NCBI RefSeq assembly: GCF_001281315.1
Contig: NZ_CP012479.1
Span: 3,844,001 to 3,908,000, forward strand
From: Arthrobacter sp. ERGS1:01
Lineage (GTDB): Bacteria; Actinomycetota; Actinomycetes; Actinomycetales; Micrococcaceae
Direction of reading: 5' to 3'
Length of the DNA: 64,000 nucleotides
Part shown: piece after piece, positions 1 to 9,109 of the stretch
Numbering within the stretch: position 1 is the first letter of the stretch
How the letters are laid out: the number at the start of each line of letters is the position of its first letter
Translations under genes and position numbers: made by a program
Notes under the pieces: generated by a model
Database searches by the model: none
What the model saw: the letters and a program-made list of their open reading frames with translations, nothing else
Told to the model about the DNA's origin: nothing

Positions 1-1093
1 CGGCCCGCGCCGTGGTGGCCAGCGCGTTCAACGCAATGGCCAGCTCCTTCAGGGAAAGGTTTTGCGCGTCCTTGATGTTGGGGACCATGAGCCCGCGCGG
101 CGTGGCGGCCGCGATGCCAAGGTTCATGAAGTGCTTGACGATGATTTCATCGCCCGTCCAGGTCGCATTGACGGATGGGTTGCGGGCGGCGGCCCAGATG
201 ACGGCCTTGGCCAGGATCAGCAGCGGGGAGACCTTGATGCCCTCAAAGTCGCGCGATACCTTCAGCCGCTTGACGAATTCCATGGTGCGGGAGGCGTCGA
301 CGTCCACGAAGATGCTCACGTGCGGGGCCGAGAACGCGCTTTCCACCATGGCCTTGGCGGTGGCCTTGCGCACGCCCTTGACCTTGATGCGCTCCACGCG
401 GGGGTCGTCGGCCAGGCCGGACCCGGTGGCGGGCGCCCAGAACGTGCCGGCGCCGTCCTGTTCGGCGGTGCGCTGGTCCTGGTAGCTGAGCAGGTCCTTC
501 TTGGTCACCTCGCCGCGCAGGCCCGTGGGCGAGACGTCGGCCAGGTTGATGCCGAGGTCCTTCGCGGCCTTGCGCACTGGCGGTTTCGCCAGCACGCGGT
601 TGGCCCTGGCGGCGTCGCGGGAAGCGGTCGACGCCGGCGCCACCGGCAGGGCGGCGACGGGCGCCTGCGCCGCAACGGGCGCGGGTGCCGCAGCCTGGAC
701 CACGGCGGGAGCCGAGCCGAGCCGCGGGCGGCGCTTGACGGCGTCGGCCTTGGGGCCCGAACCGACCAGCGGCTTCATGACCTCCTCCTCGGGGGCGGCC
801 GCGGGGGCCGGCTCCGAGGGGGCAGCTTCGGGAGCGGCCGGTGCCGAGACGTCGGAGCCGATCGCGATGATGGGCGTGCCCACCTCCACGGTGTCGCCCT
901 CGGCCACCATCAGCTGGGCCACCATGCCGGCGTACGGCGAGGGCAGTTCCACGATGGACTTGGCCGTTTCAATCTCCACGATGACGTCGTTGATGGCAAC
1001 GACGTCGCCCAGCTTGACCTTCCAGGAGACGATCTCCGCCTCCAGCAGGCCTTCGCCCACATCGGGGAGCTTGAAGAAATTCAGGGTCGACAT
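1..1093 (-). CDS. 2-oxoacid dehydrogenase E2 (dihydrolipoamide acyltransferase), partial
   Basis: This is the acyl-transferring core subunit of a 2-oxoacid dehydrogenase complex, encoded downstream of its E1 subunits. About 364 codons are visible, and the C-terminus with the catalytic HxxxD motif lies beyond the left edge. From the start at 1093 there is one lipoyl domain (residues 1-80) with the expected lipoyl lysine at K45 in ETAKS. An Ala/Pro-rich linker follows, then a peripheral-subunit-binding domain (VRKAAKDLGINLADV), then the start of the acyltransferase domain (VKGVRKATAKAMVESAFSAP). The gene starts 11 bp after the E1 beta stop, so it is the third gene of the operon. The branched-chain type is favoured over true pyruvate dehydrogenase because many actinobacteria use an AceE-type E1 for pyruvate. 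The substrate is not provable here. Confidence 0.9.
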   Translation of the reverse strand, partial: MSTLNFFKLPDVGEGLLEAEIVSWKVKLGDVVAINDVIVEIETAKSIVELPSPYAGMVAQLMVAEGDTVEVGTPIIAIGSDVSAPAAPEAAPSEPAPAAAPEEEVMKPLVGSGPKADAVKRRPRLGSAPAVVQAAAPAPVAAQAPVAALPVAPASTASRDAARANRVLAKPPVRKAAKDLGINLADVSPTGLRGEVTKKDLLSYQDQRTAEQDGAGTFWAPATGSGLADDPRVERIKVKGVRKATAKAMVESAFSAPHVSIFVDVDASRTMEFVKRLKVSRDFEGIKVSPLLILAKAVIWAAARNPSVNATWTGDEIIVKHFMNLGIAAATPRGLMVPNIKDAQNLSLKELAIALNALATTARA

Positions 1094-1104
1094 GTGTGGC
1101 CTTC

Positions 1105-2079
1105 CTAGTATGCGAAGGCGCGGTCCAACGCCTCCAGCATGCGATCGATGTCCGGCAGGTAGTGCTCTTCGACGCGGGCCACCGGGTAGGGCATGTGGAA
1201 GCCGCCCACGCGGATGGCGGGGGCCTCCATGGAGTAGAAGCAGCGTTCGCTGATGCGGGCCGAAATCTCGCCGCCGATGCCGCCAAAGGTGGGGGCCTCG
1301 TGGGAGACGATCAGCCGGCCGGTCTTCTTCACGGACGCCTCGACGGTATCAAAGTCGATCGGGGAGATGGAGCGCAGGTCGATGACCTCCACGCTGCGCC
1401 CGTCCTCGGCCGCGGCGTTGGCGGCGGCCAGGGCCACCGGCACCAGCGGGCCGTAGGCGACGATCGTGGCGTCGGTTCCTTCGCGGACCACATGGGCCTT
1501 GAACGGGTCACCGGGTGAGTTCTCCGTATCCACCTCGCCCTTGAGCCAGTATCGGCGTTTGGGTTCGAAGAAGATCACGGGATCCTTGCATTCCACGGCC
1601 TGCTGGATCATCCAGTAGGCGTCGTTGGCGTTGGACGGGGTGATGATGCGCAGCCCGGCCGTGTGGGCGAACAGCGCCTCCGGGGATTCGGAGTGGTGCT
1701 CGATGCTGCCGATGCCGCCGCCGTAGGGAATGCGGACGACGACGGGTGCGCTGAGCTGGCCGTCGGAGCGGGTGTGGATCTTGGCCATCTGCGTGGTGAT
1801 CTGGTTGAAGCCGGGGAACACGAAGCCGTCGAACTGGATCTCGCAGATCGGCCGGTGCCCGCGCAGGGCCATGCCGATCGCGGTGCCGATGATTCCCGAT
1901 TCGGCCAGCGGGGTGTCCATGACGCGGTGGGCGCCAAACTCGGCCTTCAGCCCCTCGGTGACGCGGTAGACGCCGCCCAGGGAGCCGATGTCCTCGCCCA
2001 TGATGAAGCTCTTGGGGTCATTGGCCAGCGTGGCGCGCAGGCCTTCGTTGATCGCCTTGGCAATGGTCATTGTCTTCAT
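1105..2079 (-). CDS. 2-oxoacid dehydrogenase E1 component, beta subunit
   Basis: The 324-residue product is the beta subunit of the heterotetrameric thiamine-pyrophosphate E1, which decarboxylates a 2-oxoacid and passes the acyl group to E2. It has the usual family length and opens with a transketolase pyrimidine-binding domain (FIMGEDIGSLGGVYRVTEGL, then MDTPLAESGIIGTAIGMAL). The typical C-terminal transketolase domain ends in VARVEEHYLPDIDRML. The ATG overlaps the E1 alpha stop codon as ATGA (2076-2079), which indicates translational coupling and 1:1 stoichiometry. Branched-chain oxoacids or pyruvate are the likely substrates. Confidence 0.93.
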   Translation of the reverse strand: MKTMTIAKAINEGLRATLANDPKSFIMGEDIGSLGGVYRVTEGLKAEFGAHRVMDTPLAESGIIGTAIGMALRGHRPICEIQFDGFVFPGFNQITTQMAKIHTRSDGQLSAPVVVRIPYGGGIGSIEHHSESPEALFAHTAGLRIITPSNANDAYWMIQQAVECKDPVIFFEPKRRYWLKGEVDTENSPGDPFKAHVVREGTDATIVAYGPLVPVALAAANAAAEDGRSVEVIDLRSISPIDFDTVEASVKKTGRLIVSHEAPTFGGIGGEISARISERCFYSMEAPAIRVGGFHMPYPVARVEEHYLPDIDRMLEALDRAFAY

Positions 2080-3317
2080 GCGGCACCGCCCTGGGAGGTC
2101 TGGGAATCGGCATCGGCAAAGGACGCCTCGTACTTTTCGAACCAGGCCAGTTCCTCGGCCACCAGCGGGTGCGCCTCGGCATAGACGGTGGCAAATTTCT
2201 GCCGGATGTCCGCCCCACCCAGGGCCAGTGTGGCGCGGCGCACGTGGGCTGCCAGCTCGTCGCCGTCGTTCCTGACCTGCTCGAAGAAGGCGTCGTCGGC
2301 CAGGCCCTCGGCCCGCAGGTACGCCTCGAGGCGGGTCAGCGGGTCCTTGGCCTTCCAGGCCTCTTCCTCGGCGTTCATGCGGTACTTGGTGGGATCGTCG
2401 GCCGTAGTGTGCGCGCCGACTCGGTAGGTGGAGGCCTCGATCAGCACGGGGCCGTGGCCGTCGCGGGCGTGGTCAAGCGCCCACTGGGTCACGGCGTACA
2501 CGGCCAGGACGTCGTTGCCGTCCACCCGGATGCCCGGGAAACCGTAGCCGCCCGCACGGTTGGCCAGTGGAACCCGGGACTGGACCTCGAACGGCACCGA
2601 GATGGCCCAGTAGTTGTTTTGGCAGAAGAACACCACGGGGGCGTTGTAGGAGGCCGCGAACACCATGGATTCGTGGACGTCGCCCTCGCTGCTGGAACCG
2701 TCGCCAAAGTAGGCCACGACGGCGGCCGGCTCGGTGGTGGGATCGGCCGCCAGGTCGCGGGAGATTCCCATGGCATAGCCGACGGCGTGCAGCGTCTGGG
2801 CGGCCAACACGAGGGTGTAGAGGTGGAAGTTCTTCTCGCGCGGGTCCCAGCCTCCGTTGGACACGCCGCGGAAGAGCTTCAGGAGATCGGCGAGGTCCAG
2901 TCCGCGGGTCAGGGCGACGCCGTGCTCCCGGTAGGTGGGGAACGCGTAGTCGGCGGGGCGCATGGCACGGCCGGAGCCGATCTGCGCGGCCTCCTGGCCC
3001 ACCACCGGCACCCACAGGGCCAGTTCGCCCTGGCGTTGGAGCGCCGTGGCCTCGGTGTCGAAACGGCGCACGGTGGCCATGTCGCGGTAGAAACCGCGCA
3101 GGGCCTCGGAGTCCAGTGCGTCAACGTATGGGCCAAAGGTGGCGTCGGCGTGGCGGTTGCCGTCGGCGTCGAGCAGCTGGACCATGTCCGCCTCGCCCAC
3201 CGCGTTGGTGTTCAGCACTCCGGCGGAGGTGCCGGGATTTGGACGCAGGGCGTCCCCGCCGTTGGTGCCGTGGCCGGACGTTTCCGTGCCGGTGGCAGAT
3301 TGCTGGGCCGCGCCCAT
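2076..3317 (-). CDS. pdhA: 2-oxoacid dehydrogenase E1 component, alpha subunit
   Basis: The 413-residue product is the alpha subunit of E1 and binds thiamine pyrophosphate. The GDGSSSEGD...NN thiamine-binding motif begins near residue 205. The motif GQEAAQIGSGRAM and the phosphorylation-loop region YRVGAHTTADDP are typical of the Gram-positive PdhA/BkdA type. The ATG at 3317 is chosen because it follows a GAGGAGAC ribosome-binding site. An upstream in-frame start at 3395 would add 26 poorly conserved residues without such a site. It is the first gene of the E1 alpha-E1 beta-E2 operon. Whether the complex uses pyruvate or branched-chain oxoacids cannot be settled from sequence alone; the symbol follows the family name. 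Confidence 0.92.
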   Translation of the reverse strand: MGAAQQSATGTETSGHGTNGGDALRPNPGTSAGVLNTNAVGEADMVQLLDADGNRHADATFGPYVDALDSEALRGFYRDMATVRRFDTEATALQRQGELALWVPVVGQEAAQIGSGRAMRPADYAFPTYREHGVALTRGLDLADLLKLFRGVSNGGWDPREKNFHLYTLVLAAQTLHAVGYAMGISRDLAADPTTEPAAVVAYFGDGSSSEGDVHESMVFAASYNAPVVFFCQNNYWAISVPFEVQSRVPLANRAGGYGFPGIRVDGNDVLAVYAVTQWALDHARDGHGPVLIEASTYRVGAHTTADDPTKYRMNAEEEAWKAKDPLTRLEAYLRAEGLADDAFFEQVRNDGDELAAHVRRATLALGGADIRQKFATVYAEAHPLVAEELAWFEKYEASFADADSQTSQGGAA

Positions 3318-3484
3318 ACCGTCTCCTCGTTTGCCAATTCGCGCGCGGGTCTTGGGCCCGCCGCATCGACTCGTTGGTATCGATATATGCCTCACCGGGA
3401 ATGTATTCCGTTGAGTGCATATATTTCCATTTTCGAATTACAACTGTAGCCGTTGTCCCCGGCTAACCATGCCTTTGTTAATCG

Positions 3485-4606
3485 CTAGGAACGCCGTGGC
3501 GCTTTTGTATAGGAGGCACAGATCTCCAGGAAACGGGTATTGGCCTCGACCTCGCCGATGCTGACCCGCACGCCCTCCGAGCCAAACGCACGCACGGACA
3601 GCCCATGGGCATCGGCGAGTGCGGCAAACTCGGGGGTGTCGGGGCCCAGATTGAGCCAGACAAAGTTGCCTTGGGCATCCGGCACGTCCCAGCCCAGGGC
3701 GGCCAACCCGGCGGTGACGCGGTCCCGCTCATCGACGAGGCTTTGTACTCTTTCTACAACCTGGTCATAGTTGGCCAGGGACGCCACGGCCGCCTGTTCG
3801 GCGATGCCGGAGACGGCGAACGGCGTGGCTGCGGCCCGCAGGTACTGGGTGAGTTCGGGCTGCGAGACCGAGTAGCCAACCCGCAAGCCGGCCAGCCCGT
3901 GGGCCTTGGAGAAGGTGCGCAGGACCACCACGTTGGGGTACTTGCGGTACATGGCAATGCCGTCCACGACTTCCTCGTCCCGGACAAATTCCTGGTACGC
4001 CTCATCGATGACGATCACGACGTCGGAGCGGACGCTGCGGATGAACTCCTCGGTTTCGGCCGTGTGCAGCACCGGCCCCGTGGGGTTGTTGGGGGTGCAC
4101 AGCAGCAGCACCTTCGTGTTTGCCGTGACGGCCGCGGCCATGGCCGGCAGATCGTGGGTGCCGTCGGCCTTCAGCGGGACCTGGACGCTGGCTGCTCCGG
4201 CCAGGCCAACGCAGATCGGGTACGCCTCGAAGGAGCGCCAGGCGTACACCACCTCATCCGGGGTGCCGTCGTCGTTCTGGCCGGCGAACGCGGCCAGGAT
4301 CTGGTTCAACGCGCCCAGAGAGCCGGCGCCGGTGACGACGTCCGTGGCCGGGATGTCAAGGAAGTCGGCAAGGGCATTGCGCAACGCCGTGGAGCTGGTG
4401 TCGGGGTAGCGGTGAATGTCAACGTTGCCGCGCAGCACGTCCATGACGGCCGGCACGGGCCCCAGGGGATTCTCGTTGGAGGACAGCTTGAAACTTTCCA
4501 ACCCCTCAACGGCCACCGGCGGCTTGCCCGCGGCGTACTTGGGCAGCCGGCCCACTACTGGGCGGGGGTGGATTCCTGAGGATTGGGCGCGGGATTCGTC
4601 GGTCAT
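3485..4606 (-). CDS. hisC: HisC-type aminotransferase (histidinol-phosphate / aromatic amino acid)
   Basis: The 373-residue product is a class I/II pyridoxal-phosphate aminotransferase of the HisC family. The N-terminal LSSNENPLGP motif is diagnostic, CTPNNPTGPVL and DEAYQEF are cofactor-contacting segments, and the Schiff-base lysine is K234 in TFSKAHGLAGLRVGY. The start at 4606 follows GGAGGAC. Proteins of this type beside oxoacid dehydrogenase genes are often called phenylalanine aminotransferase (Pat), so histidinol phosphate and aromatic amino acids are both possible substrates. A second-copy HisC is more likely than the pathway enzyme, because no other his genes are nearby. Confidence 0.85.
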   Translation of the reverse strand: MTDESRAQSSGIHPRPVVGRLPKYAAGKPPVAVEGLESFKLSSNENPLGPVPAVMDVLRGNVDIHRYPDTSSTALRNALADFLDIPATDVVTGAGSLGALNQILAAFAGQNDDGTPDEVVYAWRSFEAYPICVGLAGAASVQVPLKADGTHDLPAMAAAVTANTKVLLLCTPNNPTGPVLHTAETEEFIRSVRSDVVIVIDEAYQEFVRDEEVVDGIAMYRKYPNVVVLRTFSKAHGLAGLRVGYSVSQPELTQYLRAAATPFAVSGIAEQAAVASLANYDQVVERVQSLVDERDRVTAGLAALGWDVPDAQGNFVWLNLGPDTPEFAALADAHGLSVRAFGSEGVRVSIGEVEANTRFLEICASYTKAPRRS

Positions 4607-4702
4607 GTCCTCCAGCCTAAATCAGTGCGGGCACCAACGGGCGTACGCGGCATGCATCAACCGTTCTGTCCGCGGCGGACCGAACTGTGAAAGCATGGCA
4701 CC

Positions 4703-5116
4703 ATGCTAAGAATTGTGGTGCGAATACTTGTCAACGCGGTGGCCCTGTGGGTTGCCGGGTGGATCCTGCCAGGCATCGCCATCGTGCAAACAGGCTCCAC
4801 CGGACTGGAAACCTCCAACGCGACGGTGAACACGGCGTTGGCCTACATCTTCATCGGCCTCGTGTTCGGCGTGGTCAATGCGCTGGTAAAGCCGGTCGTG
4901 AAGGTTTTGTCGCTGCCCGTCACCATCCTGTCCCTGGGCCTTTTCACGATTGTCATCAACGCGGCGATGCTGTGGCTGACGTCGTGGCTGAGCTCCTACA
5001 CCCCCGTCCATTTCACGATTGACAGCTTCTTCTGGACTGCCATTCTTGCGGCCGTGATCATCAGCATTGTCTCCATGCTGGCCGGTGGCCTCACCAAGGC
5101 ATCCAGGCGCCGCTAG
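4703..5116 (+). CDS. small four-helix membrane protein (phage-holin-like family IV, DUF360/YvlD type)
   Basis: The 137-residue product is an integral membrane protein with about four hydrophobic helices: one at residues 5-27, two between about 46 and 87, and one at the C-terminal end before SMLAGGLTKASRRR. The LVFGVVNALVKPVVKVLSLPVTILSLGLF region is the family signature seen in YvlD and mycobacterial holin-like proteins (quoted here only as segments of that region: LVFGVVNALVKP, LSLPVTILSLGLF). Despite the family name, there are no lysis or phage genes nearby, so a role in lysis is not implied. The gene is transcribed divergently from hisC and its biological role is unknown. Confidence 0.75.
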   Translation: MLRIVVRILVNAVALWVAGWILPGIAIVQTGSTGLETSNATVNTALAYIFIGLVFGVVNALVKPVVKVLSLPVTILSLGLFTIVINAAMLWLTSWLSSYTPVHFTIDSFFWTAILAAVIISIVSMLAGGLTKASRRR

Positions 5117-5162
5117 CTGGTCCGGTCCACCGGGCGGTGGCAGCGCGGGAGCCCTGCTCATC

Positions 5163-6734
5163 TCAGCGGCCCTCCTGCCGTGCATTGTTGCCGGAGCGCA
5201 CCTCCGTCCCTGGCTTGTTCCCTGTCCTGCCCGATTGCGGGTTGTTGACGTCCCGCCCTTGGTAGACGAACCTCGACACTGCGACGACGCCGCCCGCCGC
5301 CGGGGCCAGGAAAGCGTTGATGGCGTTCCGTGAGCCCTGGATGGCCGGATCGTCCACGGTCTGCAATGCGCGGGCGTCGGCAAGGTAGTTGTCCAGATCG
5401 TGGGCGTCCCCGAAGGCCTTCAACCCCTCGGATCCGTTGCCGGGGCGGTGCGATGTTGCCGTCACCCATGTGCCGGTGGCCGGCGATGGGCCAAAGTCCG
5501 CGGCCGGCACGATGTCGTTGCCGTTTTCCAGGTCCAGGACGTCGATGCCCGCGGCGACGTGTTGATTCTTGTCCGGGGCACCGGCAATCACGATCATCTT
5601 GACGTTGACGTCCGCCAGGAATGCGGGGTCGGCGGCCGCCGCAGCCGCGTGGATGCCGCCGCCGCTGTGGCCGGTGATCATGACGTCCTCTCCTGAAACC
5701 TCCCCGGCGTCCGCGAGCGCCGACTTGATGAGTTGCTGGATGAGCACCTCCTTTTGGGCAAAGGCGGTTTTCGACCCGGCAGTCATGCCCTCCATGTCGC
5801 CTTCGACGTCCCAGGGATTCCCGCCGTCCAGCGGCCACCACGACTCTGTTCCCGGCAGGTGCACAATCCATGCCCGCGTCCCGTCCGGGCGGTCGAGCCG
5901 GTCGACGCCAATGGACCCCGGTGGATAGCCGTAGGCATCCCTGCTGCCGGCCAGTACGCCCGCCGGGGTGGCTTCTACCGTTGCCGGCTCCCCGCCCAAG
6001 GGCGCCGACACGGCACGGCCCGGCTGCCATGGCGCCGTCGTGTCCCATTCGGCGGTCGGTACCCGCCTCAACTCCAGCTGTCCGGGCACGGTCATGCCCG
6101 AGGCATCCAGGAATTTGCGCAAGGCGACGGCCGGTGCCGCTCCGGCGGTCGCCGGGTCGGGCGCGCCGGGATGGGACAGAAGGTACGCGATCCCGGCGCC
6201 GGGCCCGGCCAGGCCCGCAAGATAGGCCGGCCCGTTGTTGAGCAGACTCTCCGCCTCGTCGCGCCACCCGTGCCTTCCGGCCGCGCCCCGCACGCCGAGT
6301 GCGTCCAGCCCGAGCTTGAGCGGGGCCAGTGGACCCCACGCCCAAACCTGGAATCCGTTTTCCAGCGCACCCAACCTGGCCTGTTGGGCTGCCCGGGCCG
6401 AATTGCCTGCCTCCGTCCGGGCATAGTTACGGGCGGCGACGGAGGCCTTGGCGGCAAGGTCTGCCGTTCCGGCCTGGGCGTGCATGGCCGCATAGAGGGC
6501 CGCCCGCAGCGCATCAGTCGCCGCGTAGGGGTAGGTGGCGGCACCGTCGCCGGCGTCGCACAGCCAGGACCATTCCGCCCTCAACCGGTCGACCATGGGC
6601 GCCAGTTCACTGCCCAGCCGGGCCAACCTTGCTCCCGCATCCGCAATCTCCTCCAGCGTGTACTGGATGGACCCGACTCCGCCGGTGACCGAGAACGTTG
6701 TGCCGGGCCCTTCACCCCCGGTCGTGGCGGTCAT
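5163..6734 (-). CDS. alpha/beta hydrolase (lipase-like) with helical N-terminal domain
   Basis: The 523-residue product begins with about 180 residues of helical, alanine-rich sequence that resembles WXG/LXG-type secretion domains (LEEIADAGARLARLGSEL, LRAEWSWLCDAG). A glycine-rich hydrophobic stretch (GPAYLAGLAGPGAGIAYLL) follows. The C-terminal half is an alpha/beta hydrolase. The nucleophile motif is ITGHSGGGIHAA with Ser357, and FAQKEVLIQQL precedes it. DLENGNDIVPAADFG plausibly supplies the acid, and a later His (ATSHRPG or DAHDLD) completes the triad. The ATG at 6734 overlaps the upstream gene's TGA as ATGA, so the two are translationally coupled. No Sec signal peptide is seen. The function is inferred: possibly an exported lipase or esterase, but the substrate is unknown. 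Confidence 0.72.
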   Translation of the reverse strand: MTATTGGEGPGTTFSVTGGVGSIQYTLEEIADAGARLARLGSELAPMVDRLRAEWSWLCDAGDGAATYPYAATDALRAALYAAMHAQAGTADLAAKASVAARNYARTEAGNSARAAQQARLGALENGFQVWAWGPLAPLKLGLDALGVRGAAGRHGWRDEAESLLNNGPAYLAGLAGPGAGIAYLLSHPGAPDPATAGAAPAVALRKFLDASGMTVPGQLELRRVPTAEWDTTAPWQPGRAVSAPLGGEPATVEATPAGVLAGSRDAYGYPPGSIGVDRLDRPDGTRAWIVHLPGTESWWPLDGGNPWDVEGDMEGMTAGSKTAFAQKEVLIQQLIKSALADAGEVSGEDVMITGHSGGGIHAAAAAADPAFLADVNVKMIVIAGAPDKNQHVAAGIDVLDLENGNDIVPAADFGPSPATGTWVTATSHRPGNGSEGLKAFGDAHDLDNYLADARALQTVDDPAIQGSRNAINAFLAPAAGGVVAVSRFVYQGRDVNNPQSGRTGNKPGTEVRSGNNARQEGR

Positions 6735-7162
6735 GGTGGCGGCCAGAAACTGCACGGGCCGGTCCCGCCGTCGAAGGCGGCCCCCATGCCGGAACCGAAT
6801 CCCGGAGCCAGGTGGTGCGCGCCCGATTGGACCACTGCGGCGTTTGCGGCCGCCACGCTCCGCCCGTAGAGCCTTACCGCCGCGGCGGCGTCCTGGATGT
6901 CCAGCACGGCCCGGGCCGCGTTGGCCAGCTGCTCCGCCAAGGCGTCGCGGAAGGCGGTGGCGGCCGGCGACTTCCAATCGGTCACCGCCAGCGATCCCAT
7001 CTCCAGCCGCACCGCGTCGACGTCCCCGGCAATGGCCGCAAGGCGCCGGGCCGCCGATTCCAGGGACTCCGGCGAAGGTCCCGGCTGCACCGACGAAGCC
7101 GCCGTCGTCGTCGAACTTGCAGCGGCGAAACCGCCCTGCAGACCCTCAATCCAACCGCCCAT
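6731..7162 (-). CDS. WXG100-like helical protein
   Basis: The 143-residue product is mostly amphipathic helix. Residues around 35-100 have two helices separated by a turn with TDWKSPAATAFRDAL, which resembles the W-x-G/S turn of ESAT-6-like proteins. The tail is Gly-rich. The start at 7162 (MGGWIEGLQGG) follows a GGAGG motif about 13 bp upstream. An earlier in-frame start at 7225 lacks a good site. It overlaps the lipase-like gene by 4 bp. Secretion through a type VII-like system is an inference from shape and pairing; no ESX core gene lies in the window. Confidence 0.62.
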   Translation of the reverse strand: MGGWIEGLQGGFAAASSTTTAASSVQPGPSPESLESAARRLAAIAGDVDAVRLEMGSLAVTDWKSPAATAFRDALAEQLANAARAVLDIQDAAAAVRLYGRSVAAANAAVVQSGAHHLAPGFGSGMGAAFDGGTGPCSFWPPP

Positions 7163-7299
7163 GGCCGCCTCTTTTCCTCCCGTATTTTTGAGCCTAGGCA
7201 CGCCCGAACCCGGCCGACAGGCCAACCTCCCGAATTGTGAAGCATCCGGCCTGCGGCCCCGGCTGTGGAGGAGATGCCGGTTCGTGAAAGAATTGACCC

Positions 7300-8742
7300 A
7301 TGTCTGAATCCGCTTCCGCCACAGCCCGCATCCCTTCCGGCCGCCTGTCCCTGGCCGCTTCCTCCGAGCAGATCGCCCTGGGACCCCTCGACGGCCGTTA
7401 CTCGGGCGCCGTGGCGCCGCTGGTCGACTACCTCTCCGAGGCCGCGCTTAACCGCGACCGCGTGGGCGTGGAGGTTGAGTGGTTCATCCACCTGACCAAC
7501 AACGTTGTACTGCCGGGCACCGAGCCGCTGACGGTTGAGCAGCAGGCCGGCCTGCGCGCCATCGTCACCGAGTTTGACGCAGCATCGGTCAAGGAACTGG
7601 CCGACATCGAAAAGGTCACCGTCCACGACGTCAAGGCCGTGGAATACTTCATCGGCAACCGCCTGGCCGCCCTGGGCCTGGAGCGCCTGAAGCCGCTGGT
7701 CCACTTTGGCTGCACCAGCGAAGACATCAACAACCTCTCCTACGCCGTGGGGGTCAAGGGTGCAGTGGAGGACGTGTGGCTGCCAGCCGCACGTGCCCTG
7801 GTTGCCAAGATCGCCGAGATGGCACAGGAAAACCGCGCCGTGCCGATGCTCTCGCGCACGCACGGCCAGCCCGCCACGCCCACCACGCTCGGCAAGGAAC
7901 TGGCCGTCACCGCGCACCGCCTTTCCCGCCAGCTGGATCGCGTTGCCAAGACCGAATTCCTGGGCAAGATCAACGGCGCCACCGGCACCTACTCCGCCCA
8001 CTACGCCTCCGTGCCGGCCGCCGACTGGGAAGCCGTCGCCAAGGGCTTCGTCGAAGCGCTGGGCCTGACCTGGAACCCGCTGACCACGCAGATCGAATCC
8101 CACGACTGGCAGGCCGAGCTGTACGCCGACATGGCCCGCTTCAACCGGATCCTGCACAACCTGTGCACCGACGTGTGGAGCTACATTTCCATCGGCTACT
8201 TCGCCCAGATTCCGGTCCCGGGCGCCACGGGTTCCTCGACCATGCCGCACAAGGTCAACCCGATCCGCTTCGAGAACGCCGAGGCGAACCTGGAGATCTC
8301 CAACGCTCTCCTGGACACCCTCGGCGCCACCCTGGTGACCAGCCGCTGGCAGCGCGACCTCACCGACTCCTCCAGCCAGCGCAACATCGGCGTCGCCTTC
8401 GGCCACTCCCTGCTGGCCATCAACAACGTCCTGGGCGGCCTGGGCCGGCTGGACACCGCCGAGGCTGTCCTGGCCGACGATCTCGACCACAACTGGGAGG
8501 TCCTCGCCGAGGCCATCCAGATGGTCATGCGCGCCGAGGCCATCGCCGGCGTCGAGGGCATGGAAGACCCGTACGAGCGCCTCAAGGACCTGACCCGCGG
8601 ACACCGCGTCGACGCCGCCCGCATGCAGGAGTTCGTCTCCGGCCTGGGCCTCTCCGACGCCGCCCGCGACCGCCTGCTGGCCCTGACCCCGGGCACGTAC
8701 ATCGGCATCGCCGAGTCGCTGGTGGACCACCTGCAAAAGTAG
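7300..8742 (+). CDS. purB: adenylosuccinate lyase
   Basis: The 480-residue cytoplasmic enzyme cleaves fumarate from SAICAR and from adenylosuccinate in purine synthesis. The fumarase/aspartase superfamily signature GSSTMPHKVNPIRFENAE lies near residues 310-327. TSEDINNLSYAV and SRTHGQPATPTTLGKEL are further family motifs. The length and the C-terminal ADSL domain fit the actinobacterial/proteobacterial PurB type of about 450-480 residues. It is transcribed divergently from the hydrolase pair and ends 13 bp before a long hairpin that probably terminates it. Confidence 0.97.
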   Translation: MSESASATARIPSGRLSLAASSEQIALGPLDGRYSGAVAPLVDYLSEAALNRDRVGVEVEWFIHLTNNVVLPGTEPLTVEQQAGLRAIVTEFDAASVKELADIEKVTVHDVKAVEYFIGNRLAALGLERLKPLVHFGCTSEDINNLSYAVGVKGAVEDVWLPAARALVAKIAEMAQENRAVPMLSRTHGQPATPTTLGKELAVTAHRLSRQLDRVAKTEFLGKINGATGTYSAHYASVPAADWEAVAKGFVEALGLTWNPLTTQIESHDWQAELYADMARFNRILHNLCTDVWSYISIGYFAQIPVPGATGSSTMPHKVNPIRFENAEANLEISNALLDTLGATLVTSRWQRDLTDSSSQRNIGVAFGHSLLAINNVLGGLGRLDTAEAVLADDLDHNWEVLAEAIQMVMRAEAIAGVEGMEDPYERLKDLTRGHRVDAARMQEFVSGLGLSDAARDRLLALTPGTYIGIAESLVDHLQK

Positions 8743-8755
8743 CGCCACCACGCTT

Positions 8756-8812
8756 CGAACGGGCATTTAATGCTGATGTTGTTGACCGACATCAGCATTA
8801 AATGCCCGTTCG
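8756..8812 (+). terminator. perfect 24-bp hairpin after purB (hairpin family copy A)
   Basis: Positions 8756-8779 and 8789-8812 are perfect reverse complements (24 bp) around a 9-nt loop, and ATTTTTAA follows. This looks like an intrinsic terminator for purB with an unusually long stem. The outer arm, CGAACGGGCATTTAATG, resembles the arms of the hairpins at 13120-13176 and 48459-48518, so it may belong to a dispersed repeat family. Confidence 0.85.
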
Positions 8813-9109
8813 ATTTTTAAGGGGACGACTGCGGCGCACGGGACGGGTACCCGCCAAGGCTCCGGCTCCTCAACATCCAATCCCCGAACACGCATCGGAT
8901 GTTTTCGGATCCGCTTGTCCGAAGGCTTCCCCCAACTGGCACTATTTGCGCGTAATTTTGTGCTAATTTCCGCACAAGCTGTGAATAGGCTGATACGGTA
9001 ACTGCGATACATCCGATGTTTAAGCGGATGTGAAGTGGGACGGCGCCGTCTTTGATCTTCGAATTCCCGGTGCTGCTCCTGACCAATCGCACACAAGGGG
9101 ACATCACCT
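8813..9109 (+). promoter_or_regulatory. upstream region of the GH29 gene with short palindromes
   Basis: No gene is supported in this stretch. It holds ACATCCGATGT (9009-9019), a near-copy GCATCGGATGT (8892-8902), and a half-site GCGGATGT (9024-9031). It also holds an inverted TTGTGC/GCACAA pair (8958-8963 and 8972-8977). These are plausible operators for a sugar-responsive regulator of the fucosidase gene. An AAGGGGA ribosome-binding site precedes the ATG at 9110. The binding protein is unknown. Confidence 0.4.

Noticed and set aside
2076..3395. E1 alpha start at 3395
   Set aside because: The ATG at 3317 has a GAGGAGAC site and matches the family length; the extra 26 residues are unlike the family.
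4703..5116. Phage holin as sign of a prophage
   Set aside because: The family name is historical; no other phage gene, attachment site or lysis gene is nearby.
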